The notes: generated by a model not told the origin, from the letters alone. A DNA stretch of 64,000 nucleotides from Rubrobacter_A sp965214435 (GCA_965214435.1 OZ243960.1:1116001-1180000); one strand, 5' to 3'. Positions 25,629 to 34,547 are shown, numbered from the stretch's first letter. A program made the numbers and translations.

Positions 25629-26061
25629 CCGCAACCCGTGCCCTCAACCCAGTTTGCTAGTCTTAGCGCCCTGGCGGCGTGGGTGCTACGAAAGGCCGGT
25701 CAAGACTACGAACGGCGAGGGCGGCTTTCAGGGGTGGCGCCTCCGCGCCGGGGTGGGTGCTCTACCTGACGCATCTGTGGCTGACCGCCTCCGCGTCCTC
25801 GCGTCCCTCGAAACGGCTGCCAGTGGACCACAAGACGGCCACCTCTCCGGGAGCGGCTGCGGTCCTTTCAGGCTCGGCCTTATTCGCCGCCGGCATACGG
25901 GAGTTCCGCTCCTTCGAGCAGCGTCGGGTCCGTCTCCCGCTTTTCTCTCCCCGAACCGCTTGACCGATCCGCCGCGGAATGGTACTAATTTCAGTAGCAG
26001 AACTAGTTTCGTAGAGCGCAACGCAGAGTTGGCTGTTCGGGCCAGCAGTTATGAGGTGGAG
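25629..26061 (+). promoter_or_regulatory. Gene-free stretch with second copy of the TTGACC/TACTAATTTC promoter
   Basis: The first ~320 bp hold nothing I can identify; an open frame extends upstream from the gene at 26062 but has no recognisable content or ribosome site. At 25960-25965 TTGACC is followed by a 17-bp spacer and TACTAA (25983-25988). From the -10 onward the sequence aligns without gaps for 40 bp with the promoter of the FAD-GcvT gene, including TACTAATTTC and AGCGCAAC. GAACTAGTTTC (about 25999-26010) resembles the AAACTAGTTT palindrome at 16744. Confidence 0.55.
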
Positions 26062-26544
26062 ATGGAGAGGTCTTATCCGAAGAGGTACAACGCGCCCGGT
26101 GTGGAGGGTATACGCGCTTTGATCTCCTCTAGCCTCGGTCCGGAGGTCTCCGTGGAAGGCGAGATAGACGCCGACCGGGCGGAGATCATACTGGCCGACG
26201 ACACCTCTCTTTTTTCGCGGGGCTCGACCGGTACCCGGGGTACGCGGGTTGACGTGCTTTACGTAGACAAAGAGTCCGGGGTCGTCCGTCTCGTTGGTCC
26301 GGTAAACGCCGAGCGCTACGACGAGATACCGGACTACAGGGTGGAAGAGTCTCCCGTACCGCTCCCGCTTCTCCTCTGGCGGGCGGGCACGGAGTCCGGG
26401 GTCTGGGTCGTGGTCTCCAGCCGCAATCGCGGCTCCTGGACAGAGAGTTATACCCGGAGGCTCGTCCGGGTGACGGACGCCGTACTGGAGCGCGGACGCG
26501 AGCTTGAGCAAGACCTCGCCTGGTGCCGGGGGGCGACCGCTTAG
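26062..26544 (+). CDS. Small protein of unknown function
   Basis: A 160-aa soluble-looking protein, acidic, without signal peptide or membrane segments. It carries a GSTGTRGTRVDVLYVD stretch and a C-terminal helix rich in Arg and Glu. I recognise no family. ATG 26062 follows GAGGTGG; a GTG two codons upstream is possible. It is driven by a promoter nearly identical to that of the FAD-GcvT gene at 16864, so it probably belongs to the same regulon. Its stop overlaps the thrB stop on the other strand by 4 bp. Confidence 0.6.
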   Translation: MERSYPKRYNAPGVEGIRALISSSLGPEVSVEGEIDADRAEIILADDTSLFSRGSTGTRGTRVDVLYVDKESGVVRLVGPVNAERYDEIPDYRVEESPVPLPLLLWRAGTESGVWVVVSSRNRGSWTESYTRRLVRVTDAVLERGRELEQDLAWCRGATA

Positions 26545-27476
26545 GTTACAGGTTCGAGGCTTCGGGAGGGGACTTCTCCGGGGGGCTCGACGCGGGCTCC
26601 TCTGAGGTCCACGTCTAGCGCCCAGACCGGGGCGTGCACGTCGTGAGACTCAAAGGCGGCGCGCATGGCGGAGGCTACGGCGTCTGCCCGGGCATCGTCG
26701 GGGGTCAGGGCGAGGACCGTGGGGCCGGAACCGGAGAGGCACGCTCCGTAGGCTCCGGCTTCGTTGGCAGCGTCTACGACGTCTTCGAGGCCGGGGATCA
26801 GGTGCGAGCGGTACGGCTGGTGGAGGGCGTCCTGCATCGCCACCCGCAGCAAATCGTACTCACCAGTAGCCAGGGCCCCGAGCAGGAGTCCGGCCCGCCC
26901 GACGTTGAATACCGCGTCCCGGTGGTCCACCTTTTCCGGCAGCGCCCGGCGGGCGGCGGTGGTCGAGACGGCGAAGTCCGGGACGGCGACGACCGCCTTG
27001 AGGCCCTGTGGTTCGAGGCGCACGCTGCGGATACCGGCCGGGGTGAGGGTGCCGATCACCAGCCCCCCGAGGAGTGCGGGGGCGGCGTTGTCCGGGTGTC
27101 CGTCCAGCTCGCAGACCAAGTTAAGGAGGTCCGGGGCGGCCATCGGGCGTCCGAGGAGATCGTTGGCGGCCACGGCCCCGCCGACGAGGGCCGCGGCCGA
27201 ACCGCCGAGGCCGCGGGCCGGGGGGATGTCGTTCTCCTGGACCAGATGGAAATGCACGTCCGGCTCCCCGATAAAATCCGCGACGAAGAGCGCAGCCCGG
27301 TAAGCCGGGTGCTCGGGGCCGCGAGGAATAAGGTCGGCCCCGAAGCCGCTGACTTCCACCATCGGGGCGGGCGCCCGCTCCAAACTTACCCGCATCGAGA
27401 GCGAGAGCGCCAGCCCGACCGCGTCAAAGCCCGGCCCGAGGTTCGCCGAAGTAGCCGGTACCCGGACCGAGATCAC
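26541..27476 (-). CDS. thrB: Homoserine kinase
   Basis: A 311-aa GHMP kinase: VPATSANLGPGFD at the N-terminus, the ATP-binding PPARGLGGSAA segment near 85-95, DGHPDNAAPALLGG, and a C-terminal YGACLSGSGPT motif. It phosphorylates homoserine for threonine synthesis. The GTG start is 3 nt after the thrC stop, so the pair is translationally coupled. Homoserine dehydrogenase is not in the window. Confidence 0.94.
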   Translation of the reverse strand: MISVRVPATSANLGPGFDAVGLALSLSMRVSLERAPAPMVEVSGFGADLIPRGPEHPAYRAALFVADFIGEPDVHFHLVQENDIPPARGLGGSAAALVGGAVAANDLLGRPMAAPDLLNLVCELDGHPDNAAPALLGGLVIGTLTPAGIRSVRLEPQGLKAVVAVPDFAVSTTAARRALPEKVDHRDAVFNVGRAGLLLGALATGEYDLLRVAMQDALHQPYRSHLIPGLEDVVDAANEAGAYGACLSGSGPTVLALTPDDARADAVASAMRAAFESHDVHAPVWALDVDLRGARVEPPGEVPSRSLEPVT

Positions 27477-27479
27477 GGC

Positions 27480-28712
27480 TTACCGGTTTCCCGGGTCCCG
27501 GCCCGATTTACCATCTGGTCTGCCACCGGGCTCACCGCTCTGGTTCCACTCCAGGCTCCCGCCGGGCTCTCCGTCCGGCCCTTCTACATGGACGCCCGCC
27601 GCGCCCGCCCGGGAGTCGCCGGCCCCGTCTACCTCACGCTCCATGTACCCCGCCACCGCCTCGAAAGTAGCCTCGACCGGCTCCGGCAGCCGCGCCCGGC
27701 TGAGAATGACGTCCGGGTCCTTGAGGCCGTGACCGGTCAGGACGCTGACGGCTACGCCTTCCGGGCCGCGGCCTTCGCGGTAAAGCTTCAAGAGGCCGGC
27801 GACCCCGGCGGCGGAGGCCGGCTCGCAGAAAACGCCTTCCTCGCGGGCGAGGAGTAGCTGGGCTGAGAGGATCTCCTCGTCCGTAACACTCTCTATAAGC
27901 CCGCCGGACTCCTCCACCGCCGAGAGCGCCCCCTCCTTGCTCGCCGGAGCCCCGATGCGGATGGCGCTCGCCACCGTCTCCGGGTCTTCTATATCGTGGC
28001 CGGCGACCAGCGGCGAAGCCCCCTCAGCCTGAAAGCCAAACATCCGGGGCGCTCCACCGGCGTACCCGGCGTCCCGCCACTCCTTAAAGCCCTTCCAGTA
28101 GGCGGTGATGTTGCCCGCGTTACCGACCGGGAGCGCCAGGACGTCCGGCGGGCCGCCTAGAACCTCGCAGACCTCGAAAGCGGCGGTCTTCTGGCCCTCG
28201 ATGCGGTCCGGGTTTACAGAGTTCACGAGCGCCACGTCGTCGAGCTCGCTCGCTGCCCTCTGGGAGATGCGCAGTGCGGCGTCGAAGTTGCCTCTTATCT
28301 GCACGACCTTCGCCCCGTGGGCCAGAACCTGGACGGCCTTGCCGAGCGCTATCTTCCCGGCCGGGACTACCACGAAGCAGCTTATGCCGGCCCGCGCCGC
28401 GTACGCCGAGGCCGAGGCCGCGGTATTGCCGGTCGAGGCGCAGATGCAGATCCGGTTTCCTTCCGCCGCCGCCCGGCTGAGGGCCACCGTCATCCCCCGG
28501 TCCTTGAACGAGGCGGTTGGGTTCAACCCCTCGAACTTCAGGTACAACCGCGCCCCGAGGCGTTCGGAGATGCGCCGCGCCTCTATGAGCGGCGTATCAC
28601 CCTCCCCGATGGTGGTAACCTGCCTGTCCGGGATTTCCGGCAGCCACTCGCGGTAGCGCCGGATAACGCCCTGCCGGGCCGTCTGGAGTCTCTCCCTCAA
28701 AGCGAATCGCAC
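27480..28712 (-). CDS. thrC: Threonine synthase with low-complexity C-terminal tail
   Basis: A 410-aa PLP enzyme of the compact type: GEGDTPLIEA, the PLP lysine in FKDRG (K70), ASTGNTAASASAYAARAG, LPVGNAGNITAYW and VSVLTGHGLKDPD. It converts O-phosphohomoserine to threonine. The enzyme core ends near residue 355; the last ~55 residues are a Gly/Glu/Asp/Pro-rich tail with repeated GEPGG-like units and no known domain, making the protein longer than typical relatives. GTG 28712 overlaps AAAAGGG; a nearby TTG is possible. Confidence 0.92.
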   Translation of the reverse strand: MRFALRERLQTARQGVIRRYREWLPEIPDRQVTTIGEGDTPLIEARRISERLGARLYLKFEGLNPTASFKDRGMTVALSRAAAEGNRICICASTGNTAASASAYAARAGISCFVVVPAGKIALGKAVQVLAHGAKVVQIRGNFDAALRISQRAASELDDVALVNSVNPDRIEGQKTAAFEVCEVLGGPPDVLALPVGNAGNITAYWKGFKEWRDAGYAGGAPRMFGFQAEGASPLVAGHDIEDPETVASAIRIGAPASKEGALSAVEESGGLIESVTDEEILSAQLLLAREEGVFCEPASAAGVAGLLKLYREGRGPEGVAVSVLTGHGLKDPDVILSRARLPEPVEATFEAVAGYMEREVDGAGDSRAGAAGVHVEGPDGEPGGSLEWNQSGEPGGRPDGKSGRDPGNR

Positions 28713-28864
28713 CCTTTTCTAGCTCTAGCCAAAACCGACCGTCATCTCAGGAAACCACCCGGATAGGAAGTGGATCACACCCAGTAGAAAAGTACCATGC
28801 CACAAGCCCCGGCTTCAAGAAAGCCCGCCCCGAAGAGTGTACCGCGCCCCCACCCCAACCGCCT

Positions 28865-31800
28865 CTAACGTAAACTCTCTACCCGCTGACGGGCAAGAAG
28901 GGAGTCAGGGTCAGCCTCCAGCGCCGCCTCATACGCCTCCCTCGCCTCCCCCTCTCTTCCCCGACTACCATACAGGTCCCCCAACGCTACCCACCCCTCC
29001 GCCCGCAAACCCGCCTCCTGCCACGGCAGTAGCTCTAGCTCCACCGACCGCCTTAGCTCCCTCTCCGCCTTCCCATAGTACCCCTCCGAGTCCTCGTTAG
29101 AGCCGTCGCCAGAGCCGTCGCTGGAGCTTCCGCTAGAACTCTCTTCGCCACCGCTGCGGGTAGCTAGGGTGGAGTAGACCTCTCCTAGCTTGAGACGGTA
29201 GTAGGCGTTGTCGGGCTCTAGCTCCACCGAGCGCTCGTAGGAGCTAGCCGCCGCCTCAAAGTCGCCGGCCGAGGAGTGGTAGGTGGCTATCTCGGCTTCT
29301 AGCTCCGCAGAAAGCGGCTCTAGCTCCCGGGCTTTCTCATACTGCTCTTCAGCTTGCCGCTCGGCTTGCCGCTGGGCGTCGCTGGCTTCTTGGTCGGCGT
29401 TAGCTGCTGAGGCGTTGGCTTGTGCGGCTAGAGAGATCACCGAGCCCAGCCGGGCGTGGTAAGAGGCTACCTCGGGGTAGGTCTCGACCACTGCCTCCTG
29501 CTCGGCCACCGCCTCCGCCGGCTCCTCGAACAAAAGCGCCGAGGCCAGCCTCTGGCGGAGGGCGGCGTTCTCGGGGAAGCGCTCGGCGGCTTCTCCGAGG
29601 GTGCTCTGGGCGGCGGTAAAGTCCCCGGCTGCGGTGTAGGCGTCGGCGGCCAGGGAGAAGAGGGGAGGCTGTAGGTTAGTGGGTGCTAGATCGAGGGCAC
29701 TCTGGTAGGTGGCGGCGGCCTGGGCTGGCCGGCCGAGCTCGGAGTAGGCGGCGGCGAGGCCGGTGAGCGTCCCTACTTCCTCCTCCGGGCTACCGGCTCC
29801 GCTCAGGGCTTGCTGGTAGGCGGCCTCCGCTCTGGCGGCGTCTCCGTTTTCAAGGTAGGTGTTTGCCTGGACTGTCGGGGTGACGTATAGCTCCTCGCGG
29901 TCTACTTTGTAGAGTTGGTAGCGGTTGCCGGGGTTGTCGAGGGTGGTGACGCCCGGCAGGCCGCCGAGCGCCGGGTTGAGCGGCGAGTTTACCGGTAAGA
30001 GGGCATAGGCTACGTTGTGTCCCTCCAGCGCCTGGACTATCGGACGGGTTATAGAGGACGAGCCGAAGAAGTTTTCTACCACCCCGCCGCCCTGGGAGCC
30101 GTCTATATCCCGCCGGCTCAGTGACGCCTGGGCATTCAGGTCCCCGGTCCGGTAGCTGAGCACCCGCAGGTCATCCGAGTAGGCCGCGATGCAACTGTTC
30201 TCCCCATCCTGGGCCATTATGCCGCCGGAAGCCCCTATATCCTCCAGAAAAGGAAATACCGGGTCCGAGCAGGAGGTCGCGTCCCACGCGACCTCGTCCG
30301 GCGTCTCCACAGAGCGTACCGCGGTAGAGACCGCCGGTAGAGCGGCAGCCGCCAGGACGACGACGGCCGCCAGGGGGAGCAGCCCGGCGGCGAACCTTAC
30401 GGGGTCCGCGGCCCCGGCCATCCGGCTCTCCAGGAGTCTCCGCCGGGCGTAGTCGAGTACCTCCCAGGCCACCCACGCGACGGTTAGCGCGGCGGCCAGC
30501 GGTATCGGCCAGGCCAGCCGCCACAGCGTCCACGGACCGATAATCTCCCCTATAAAAGAGGACACCGGTGGTATGTAGATCAGGGCGGGCGTGAGGATCA
30601 GGGTTCCCAGCAGCAGCCGGGCCGTCACGCTCCTCCACGACTTCCAGACGAGAAACGGGACCCCGACGGCGTAACCGGCGAGGACCAGGGGTTCCAGCAG
30701 GAGCGCGGGGTGCATTATGTAAGATCCATCCCCGAGCGCCAGGAGCCGGTGCTCGTACTCCCACACCCGCACCCGGAAATCTACCAGCGCGGGTGGCGTG
30801 TCGTTGAGCCGGGAGAGAAACTTGCTGTCGGTCGCTAGCAGGTAGCCGCCGAGGGGCGCTACGACCGCCAGCCCCGCGGCCCAGAGCCCGAAAACCACCA
30901 GCCAGGCCCTGAAACGCCGCAGGTTCAGCGCCAGGTGTACGAGCCCGAAACCCGCCACCGGGATACCGATAACGACCAGCCCCACCGGGTGCACGGAGAG
31001 AACCCCCGCGCACAGCAGACTAAAGAGCGCCAGGTACCCTAACCTTCTCTCCCGCGCGAAAAGGACCGCGGCCGCGAGCGCCGGGGGCAGGAACAAGAAC
31101 CGCGCGGCGAACTTATCCTCGGTGATGCGCCCGACAAACTCCCCGCCGGTGCTGAAGATGGTGCCGTCCAGGCTGACCAGCAGGAACAGGGCGTACAGGC
31201 AACCCGCAAAAAGGGCCGCGGAGTTCTTCTCGAAGAGGACCCGCGCCGTCCCGTAGAACGCCAGGACCGCCGCCACCACCAGGAACGGCGTCAAGTAGTC
31301 CAGCGTCAGGGGGACGGGCTCTACCCCGGATACCCCCGAGAGCGCCGCCTGGACGAGAAACCACCCGCCGAGCGTCGTGCGGGAGAACCCCTCCACCGAA
31401 CCGTTGAGCGCGGCGCTCCCCGAAAACTCCTCTATAAACCGGAGGTAGGTCCAAAGGTCCGTGTTCGGCTCGTGGACCATAACCGCCGAGACCGCCGCGA
31501 GGACACCCGCGAGCCCGGCAAACGGTGTCCAGAGGAGGAGGTCCCACCTTCCCGGCGCCGCTCCCCGCTCCGGCGTTCGCTCCAGCGTTTGCTCCGGCGT
31601 CCGCCCGGCCACCGCCCTCCAGAGCGCCAGGCAGAGCAGCACTACCAGCGACACCACTACCACCCAGCGGCCCACCGCCACATACGCCGCGAAGCTGGTA
31701 TTTAGCGCCAGCGCCGCCAGCGCCGGCAGGCCGAAAGCCGTGATACCGAGCGGCACCGCGAGCGCGGCCCTCAGCGCCAGCCCCGCCTTTCCGGCCAGCA

Positions 31801-32044
31801 AACCGCCGAGCGCGACCCCCGGTGTTATGAGCAGTACGAAGGCCGCGGCGGCGGCCAGCGCGGGAGGCAGCGACTCCGTGACCCTCGCGGACGGGCGCAG
31901 GGCAAAGGCCGCGAGCAGCGCGAAGAGCAGGAACAGGGTCTCGAAAGAGGCGAGCCGGTGGAGTATCCAGGGACCTCTGGTCTCGCTCTCTTTTGTCCGG
32001 GTCGTCCGGGGCTTTTTGTCCGTGGCTTTCCGCCGGCTCTGCAT
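28865..32044 (-). CDS. Polytopic membrane protein with C-terminal TPR domain (copy 1)
   Basis: A 1059-aa protein. The first ~590 residues form about 12-14 hydrophobic helices and include ITEDKFAARF and SVHPVGLVVIGIP, conserved in the paralogue at 52967. A non-cytoplasmic-looking segment (about 590-700) follows, then about eight TPR-like repeats (GDFTAAQSTL, SAGDFEAAASSYERSVELEPDN, REAYEAALEADPDS) with an Ala/Gln/Glu-rich coiled insert and an acidic Ser/Gly linker. The architecture resembles multi-spanning glycan ligases, polymerases or GT-C transferases with TPR tails, but I cannot name the family. Divergent from the glycan locus that starts at 32254. Confidence 0.78.
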   Translation of the reverse strand: MQSRRKATDKKPRTTRTKESETRGPWILHRLASFETLFLLFALLAAFALRPSARVTESLPPALAAAAAFVLLITPGVALGGLLAGKAGLALRAALAVPLGITAFGLPALAALALNTSFAAYVAVGRWVVVVSLVVLLCLALWRAVAGRTPEQTLERTPERGAAPGRWDLLLWTPFAGLAGVLAAVSAVMVHEPNTDLWTYLRFIEEFSGSAALNGSVEGFSRTTLGGWFLVQAALSGVSGVEPVPLTLDYLTPFLVVAAVLAFYGTARVLFEKNSAALFAGCLYALFLLVSLDGTIFSTGGEFVGRITEDKFAARFLFLPPALAAAVLFARERRLGYLALFSLLCAGVLSVHPVGLVVIGIPVAGFGLVHLALNLRRFRAWLVVFGLWAAGLAVVAPLGGYLLATDSKFLSRLNDTPPALVDFRVRVWEYEHRLLALGDGSYIMHPALLLEPLVLAGYAVGVPFLVWKSWRSVTARLLLGTLILTPALIYIPPVSSFIGEIIGPWTLWRLAWPIPLAAALTVAWVAWEVLDYARRRLLESRMAGAADPVRFAAGLLPLAAVVVLAAAALPAVSTAVRSVETPDEVAWDATSCSDPVFPFLEDIGASGGIMAQDGENSCIAAYSDDLRVLSYRTGDLNAQASLSRRDIDGSQGGGVVENFFGSSSITRPIVQALEGHNVAYALLPVNSPLNPALGGLPGVTTLDNPGNRYQLYKVDREELYVTPTVQANTYLENGDAARAEAAYQQALSGAGSPEEEVGTLTGLAAAYSELGRPAQAAATYQSALDLAPTNLQPPLFSLAADAYTAAGDFTAAQSTLGEAAERFPENAALRQRLASALLFEEPAEAVAEQEAVVETYPEVASYHARLGSVISLAAQANASAANADQEASDAQRQAERQAEEQYEKARELEPLSAELEAEIATYHSSAGDFEAAASSYERSVELEPDNAYYRLKLGEVYSTLATRSGGEESSSGSSSDGSGDGSNEDSEGYYGKAERELRRSVELELLPWQEAGLRAEGWVALGDLYGSRGREGEAREAYEAALEADPDSLLARQRVESLR
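28902..29980. repeat. Direct repeat, left copy (TPR-coding DNA)
   Basis: The 3' part of the TPR gene is nearly identical to 53004-54108, in the same orientation and 24,102 bp away. The match is tightest from 28902 to about 29830 and includes a 133-bp exact run (29173-29305 against 53275-53407). Codon-level insertions in the right copy account for its greater length. Confidence 0.9.
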
Positions 32045-32167
32045 TCACCACCAGTTTATCTGTACGGAGGACGCGCGACCGGCCAGGCCACGACCCTTAT
32101 AAATACCGGCTTATCACCGTTCGGGAAAGTCTATTCTTCCCACCGCAAGAATACCTTTTTTATCCTG

Positions 32168-32173
32168 TATAAT
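32168..32173 (+). promoter_or_regulatory. -10 element of the glycan locus
   Basis: TATAAT at 32168-32173 behind a T-rich stretch, about 80 nt before the 32254 start. No good -35 at 16-18 bp. It is the only consensus -10 in the divergent region between the membrane-TPR gene and the first glycan gene. Confidence 0.4.
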
Positions 32174-32253
32174 CCAGACGTTCTTGGTAGCCGATGTTGT
32201 AAACAGCGTTGCAGAGTGGCGTGTGGGACGTAGTCGCGGGGGGAAGGTTAGCA

Positions 32254-33294
32254 GTGGACGGACGGGGAGTAGAGGGTAAGCGGGTTCTGATCACGGGCGT
32301 CTGCGGTACGGTGGGCCGCGAGCTACTGCGGCAGGTGGTCGCCGGAGAGCCGGCGGAGGTCATCGGGCTCGACAACAACGAGAGCGAGCTGTTCTTCCTG
32401 GTGGACGAATACGCCGAAGAGCCGCACGTCCGGTTCTACCTCGGCGATATCCGCGACCGGGACAACCTGTCCCGCAAGATGGCCGGCATGGACATCGTGT
32501 TTCACGCCGCCGCCCTAAAGCACGTCCTGCTCGGGGAGCAGTCGCCCCGCGACGTCGTCCAGACCAACGTCCTGGGTACCCAGAACGTGATCGACGCGGC
32601 GCTCACCAACGACGTCGAGCGGGTGCTGTTCACCTCCTCGGACAAGGCCGTAAACCCGACCAACGTGATGGGCACCTCGAAGCTCATGGGCGAGAGGCTC
32701 ATGACCGCGGCCAACGCCGTCCGGCGGGGAGGAAAGCCGATCTTCGCCTCCACCCGGTTCGGGAACGTGCTCGGTAGCCGTGGCTCGGTAATCCCGGTAT
32801 TCCGGCGGCAGATATGCCGCGGCGGCCCGGTCACCCTTACCGAACCAACGATGACCCGGTTTATCATGACGCTCGAAGAGGCGGTGGCGCTCGTCACGCG
32901 CTCGGTCTTTCTAGCCCGGGGCGGGGAAGTGTTCGTGACCAAGATGCCGGTCGTCCGGATAGCGGACCTCGCCGCCGTAATGGTCGAGGAGCTAGCGCCC
33001 CGCTACGGCCGGGACCCGGACGAGGTACCGGTAAAAGTCGTCGGCTCCAAGGCGGGAGAGAAGATCTACGAGGAGCTAATAAACGATGAGGAGACGCGCC
33101 GCAGCGCGGACATAGAAGATTACTTCGTCGTCCTGCCGGCCTTCGAGTCGGTCTACGAGGACATAGAGCACACCTACCCCGGTATGGAGGGTGTTGGGGT
33201 AAAGCTCCCGTACAACTCCGCCGTCGAGCGCTCGATGAGCAAGGACGAACTGCGCGAATATCTGGTCAAAAACCGTCTACTGGAAGGGGAGTAA
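32254..33294 (+). CDS. UDP-GlcNAc 4,6-dehydratase-like SDR (CapD/PglF type, soluble form)
   Basis: A 346-aa extended SDR: LITGVCGTVGREL at the N-terminus, AAALKHV, TNVLGT, SSDKAVNPTNVMGTSK and RFGNVLGSRGSVIP. The active site reads D130-K131 with Met139 and Lys143, i.e. MxxxK in place of YxxxK. Met at that position is characteristic of the retaining dehydratases WbpM/PglF rather than the inverting PseB/FlaA1. The membrane domain usual in WbpM/PglF is absent. Product would be a UDP-4-keto-6-deoxy-HexNAc precursor. GTG 32254 follows GGGGGGAAGG; the SQD1 gene starts 3 nt after its stop. Confidence 0.85.
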   Translation: MDGRGVEGKRVLITGVCGTVGRELLRQVVAGEPAEVIGLDNNESELFFLVDEYAEEPHVRFYLGDIRDRDNLSRKMAGMDIVFHAAALKHVLLGEQSPRDVVQTNVLGTQNVIDAALTNDVERVLFTSSDKAVNPTNVMGTSKLMGERLMTAANAVRRGGKPIFASTRFGNVLGSRGSVIPVFRRQICRGGPVTLTEPTMTRFIMTLEEAVALVTRSVFLARGGEVFVTKMPVVRIADLAAVMVEELAPRYGRDPDEVPVKVVGSKAGEKIYEELINDEETRRSADIEDYFVVLPAFESVYEDIEHTYPGMEGVGVKLPYNSAVERSMSKDELREYLVKNRLLEGE

Positions 33295-33297
33295 AAG

Positions 33298-34446
33298 GTG
33301 CGCGTACTGATACTCGGCGGGGACGGATACCTCGGCTGGCCGACGGCGATGCACTTCTCGGCCAGGGGTCACGAGGTCTGGGTCGTGGACAACTACCTGC
33401 GGCGGAACATTGCCATGGAGACCTCCTCCGAAGCTCTGACGCCGAACCCGAACTTAAATGACCGGGCGGCGATCTGGAAGAGCATATCCGGGGAGTCGGT
33501 GCGGGTAATCATCGGGGACTGCAACGACTACCGGCTGCTCTCGGAAGTGTTCCGGGACTTCGAGCCGGAGGCGGTGGTGCACTACGCCGAGCAGCCTTCG
33601 GGGCCGTACTCCATGATCGACTTCGAGGCCGCGAGGCGCACGCTGGACAACAACCTCGGGGTTACGTTCAACGTGATCTGGGCTGTGATGGAGCACGCGC
33701 CGGACTGCCAGATCATCAAGCTCGGCACGATGGGCGAGTACGGCACCCCGAACATCGACATTGAGGAGGGCTGGCTGGAAGTCGAGCACAACGGCCGCAG
33801 CCACACCTTCCTCTACCCCCGGCAAGCTAGCACGCTCTACCACACCACGAAGGTCCTCGACACTGACCTGTTGTGGTTCTACGTGCGGACTTACGGATTG
33901 CGGGTAACGGACCTCATGCAGGGGCCGGTCTACGGGCTCTCGACCGAGGAGACCGAGGCGGACGAGCGGCTGTGGCCGAACTTCCATTACGACGACATCT
34001 TCGGCACGGTCGTAAACCGCTTTCTCGTGCAGGCGGTCGCGGGCGTACCGCTGACGGTGTACGGGAAGGGAGGTCAGATCCGGGGTTACCTCAACCTCAA
34101 GGACACCCTCCAGTGCGTCGAGCTCGCCGCGAACAACCCCGTGGAGAAGGGTGACCTCCGCATCCTGAACCAGTTTACCGAAGCCTTCTCGGTAAACGAG
34201 CTGGCGGATCAGGTAAAAAGGGTCGGCGACGAGATGGGTCTCGGTGTAGAGGTTAAGTCCATAGAAAACCCCCGCAAGGAAGCCGAGGAGCACTACTACA
34301 ACCCGAAGCACTCGGGGTTGCTGAGGCTTGGGTTAAAGCCGCACTACATGACCGACGGGGTAATTAGCGAGATGCTGGAGCAGGTGATACGGCACAAAGA
34401 CCGCATCGACGAGCGCAAGATCCTGCCGCGGGTCAAGTGGTCTTAG
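33298..34446 (+). CDS. sqdB: UDP-sulfoquinovose synthase (SQD1/SqdB family)
   Basis: A 382-aa extended SDR matching SQD1 throughout: GGDGYLGWPTA at the N-terminus, VDNYLRR, YAEQPSGPYSMID, KLGTMGEYGTPNIDIEEG, VYGKGGQIRGYL, FNQFTE-like NQFTEAFSVNELA, and the C-terminal AEEHYYNPKH and LGLKPHYMTD. The catalytic set is T144, Y181 and K185 (YHTTK), equivalent to the Thr/Tyr/Lys of the plant enzyme. It makes UDP-sulfoquinovose from UDP-glucose and sulfite, with bound NAD+. The product feeds sulfolipid (SQDG) or, as with archaeal Agl3, protein glycans. No SqdX-type lipid glycosyltransferase is recognisable nearby, so a glycan role is likely. Spacing of 3 nt couples it to the preceding dehydratase. 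Confidence 0.92.
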   Translation: MRVLILGGDGYLGWPTAMHFSARGHEVWVVDNYLRRNIAMETSSEALTPNPNLNDRAAIWKSISGESVRVIIGDCNDYRLLSEVFRDFEPEAVVHYAEQPSGPYSMIDFEAARRTLDNNLGVTFNVIWAVMEHAPDCQIIKLGTMGEYGTPNIDIEEGWLEVEHNGRSHTFLYPRQASTLYHTTKVLDTDLLWFYVRTYGLRVTDLMQGPVYGLSTEETEADERLWPNFHYDDIFGTVVNRFLVQAVAGVPLTVYGKGGQIRGYLNLKDTLQCVELAANNPVEKGDLRILNQFTEAFSVNELADQVKRVGDEMGLGVEVKSIENPRKEAEEHYYNPKHSGLLRLGLKPHYMTDGVISEMLEQVIRHKDRIDERKILPRVKWS

Positions 34447-34547
34447 AGACCATCGCATTCCGATGCTGTGCATGAGAACTGAGATGGATACGTCAAGGTG
34501 TTAGATCTCGGAACCGCGCGCCGCAACGCTGACGAGGAGAAACGCCG

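Noticed and set aside
25654..26061. N-terminal extension of the unknown protein at 26062
   Set aside because: The upstream frame is open but reads as low-complexity Arg/Pro/Ser-rich sequence, and a clear promoter (25960-25988) lies inside it, so the shorter start is preferred.
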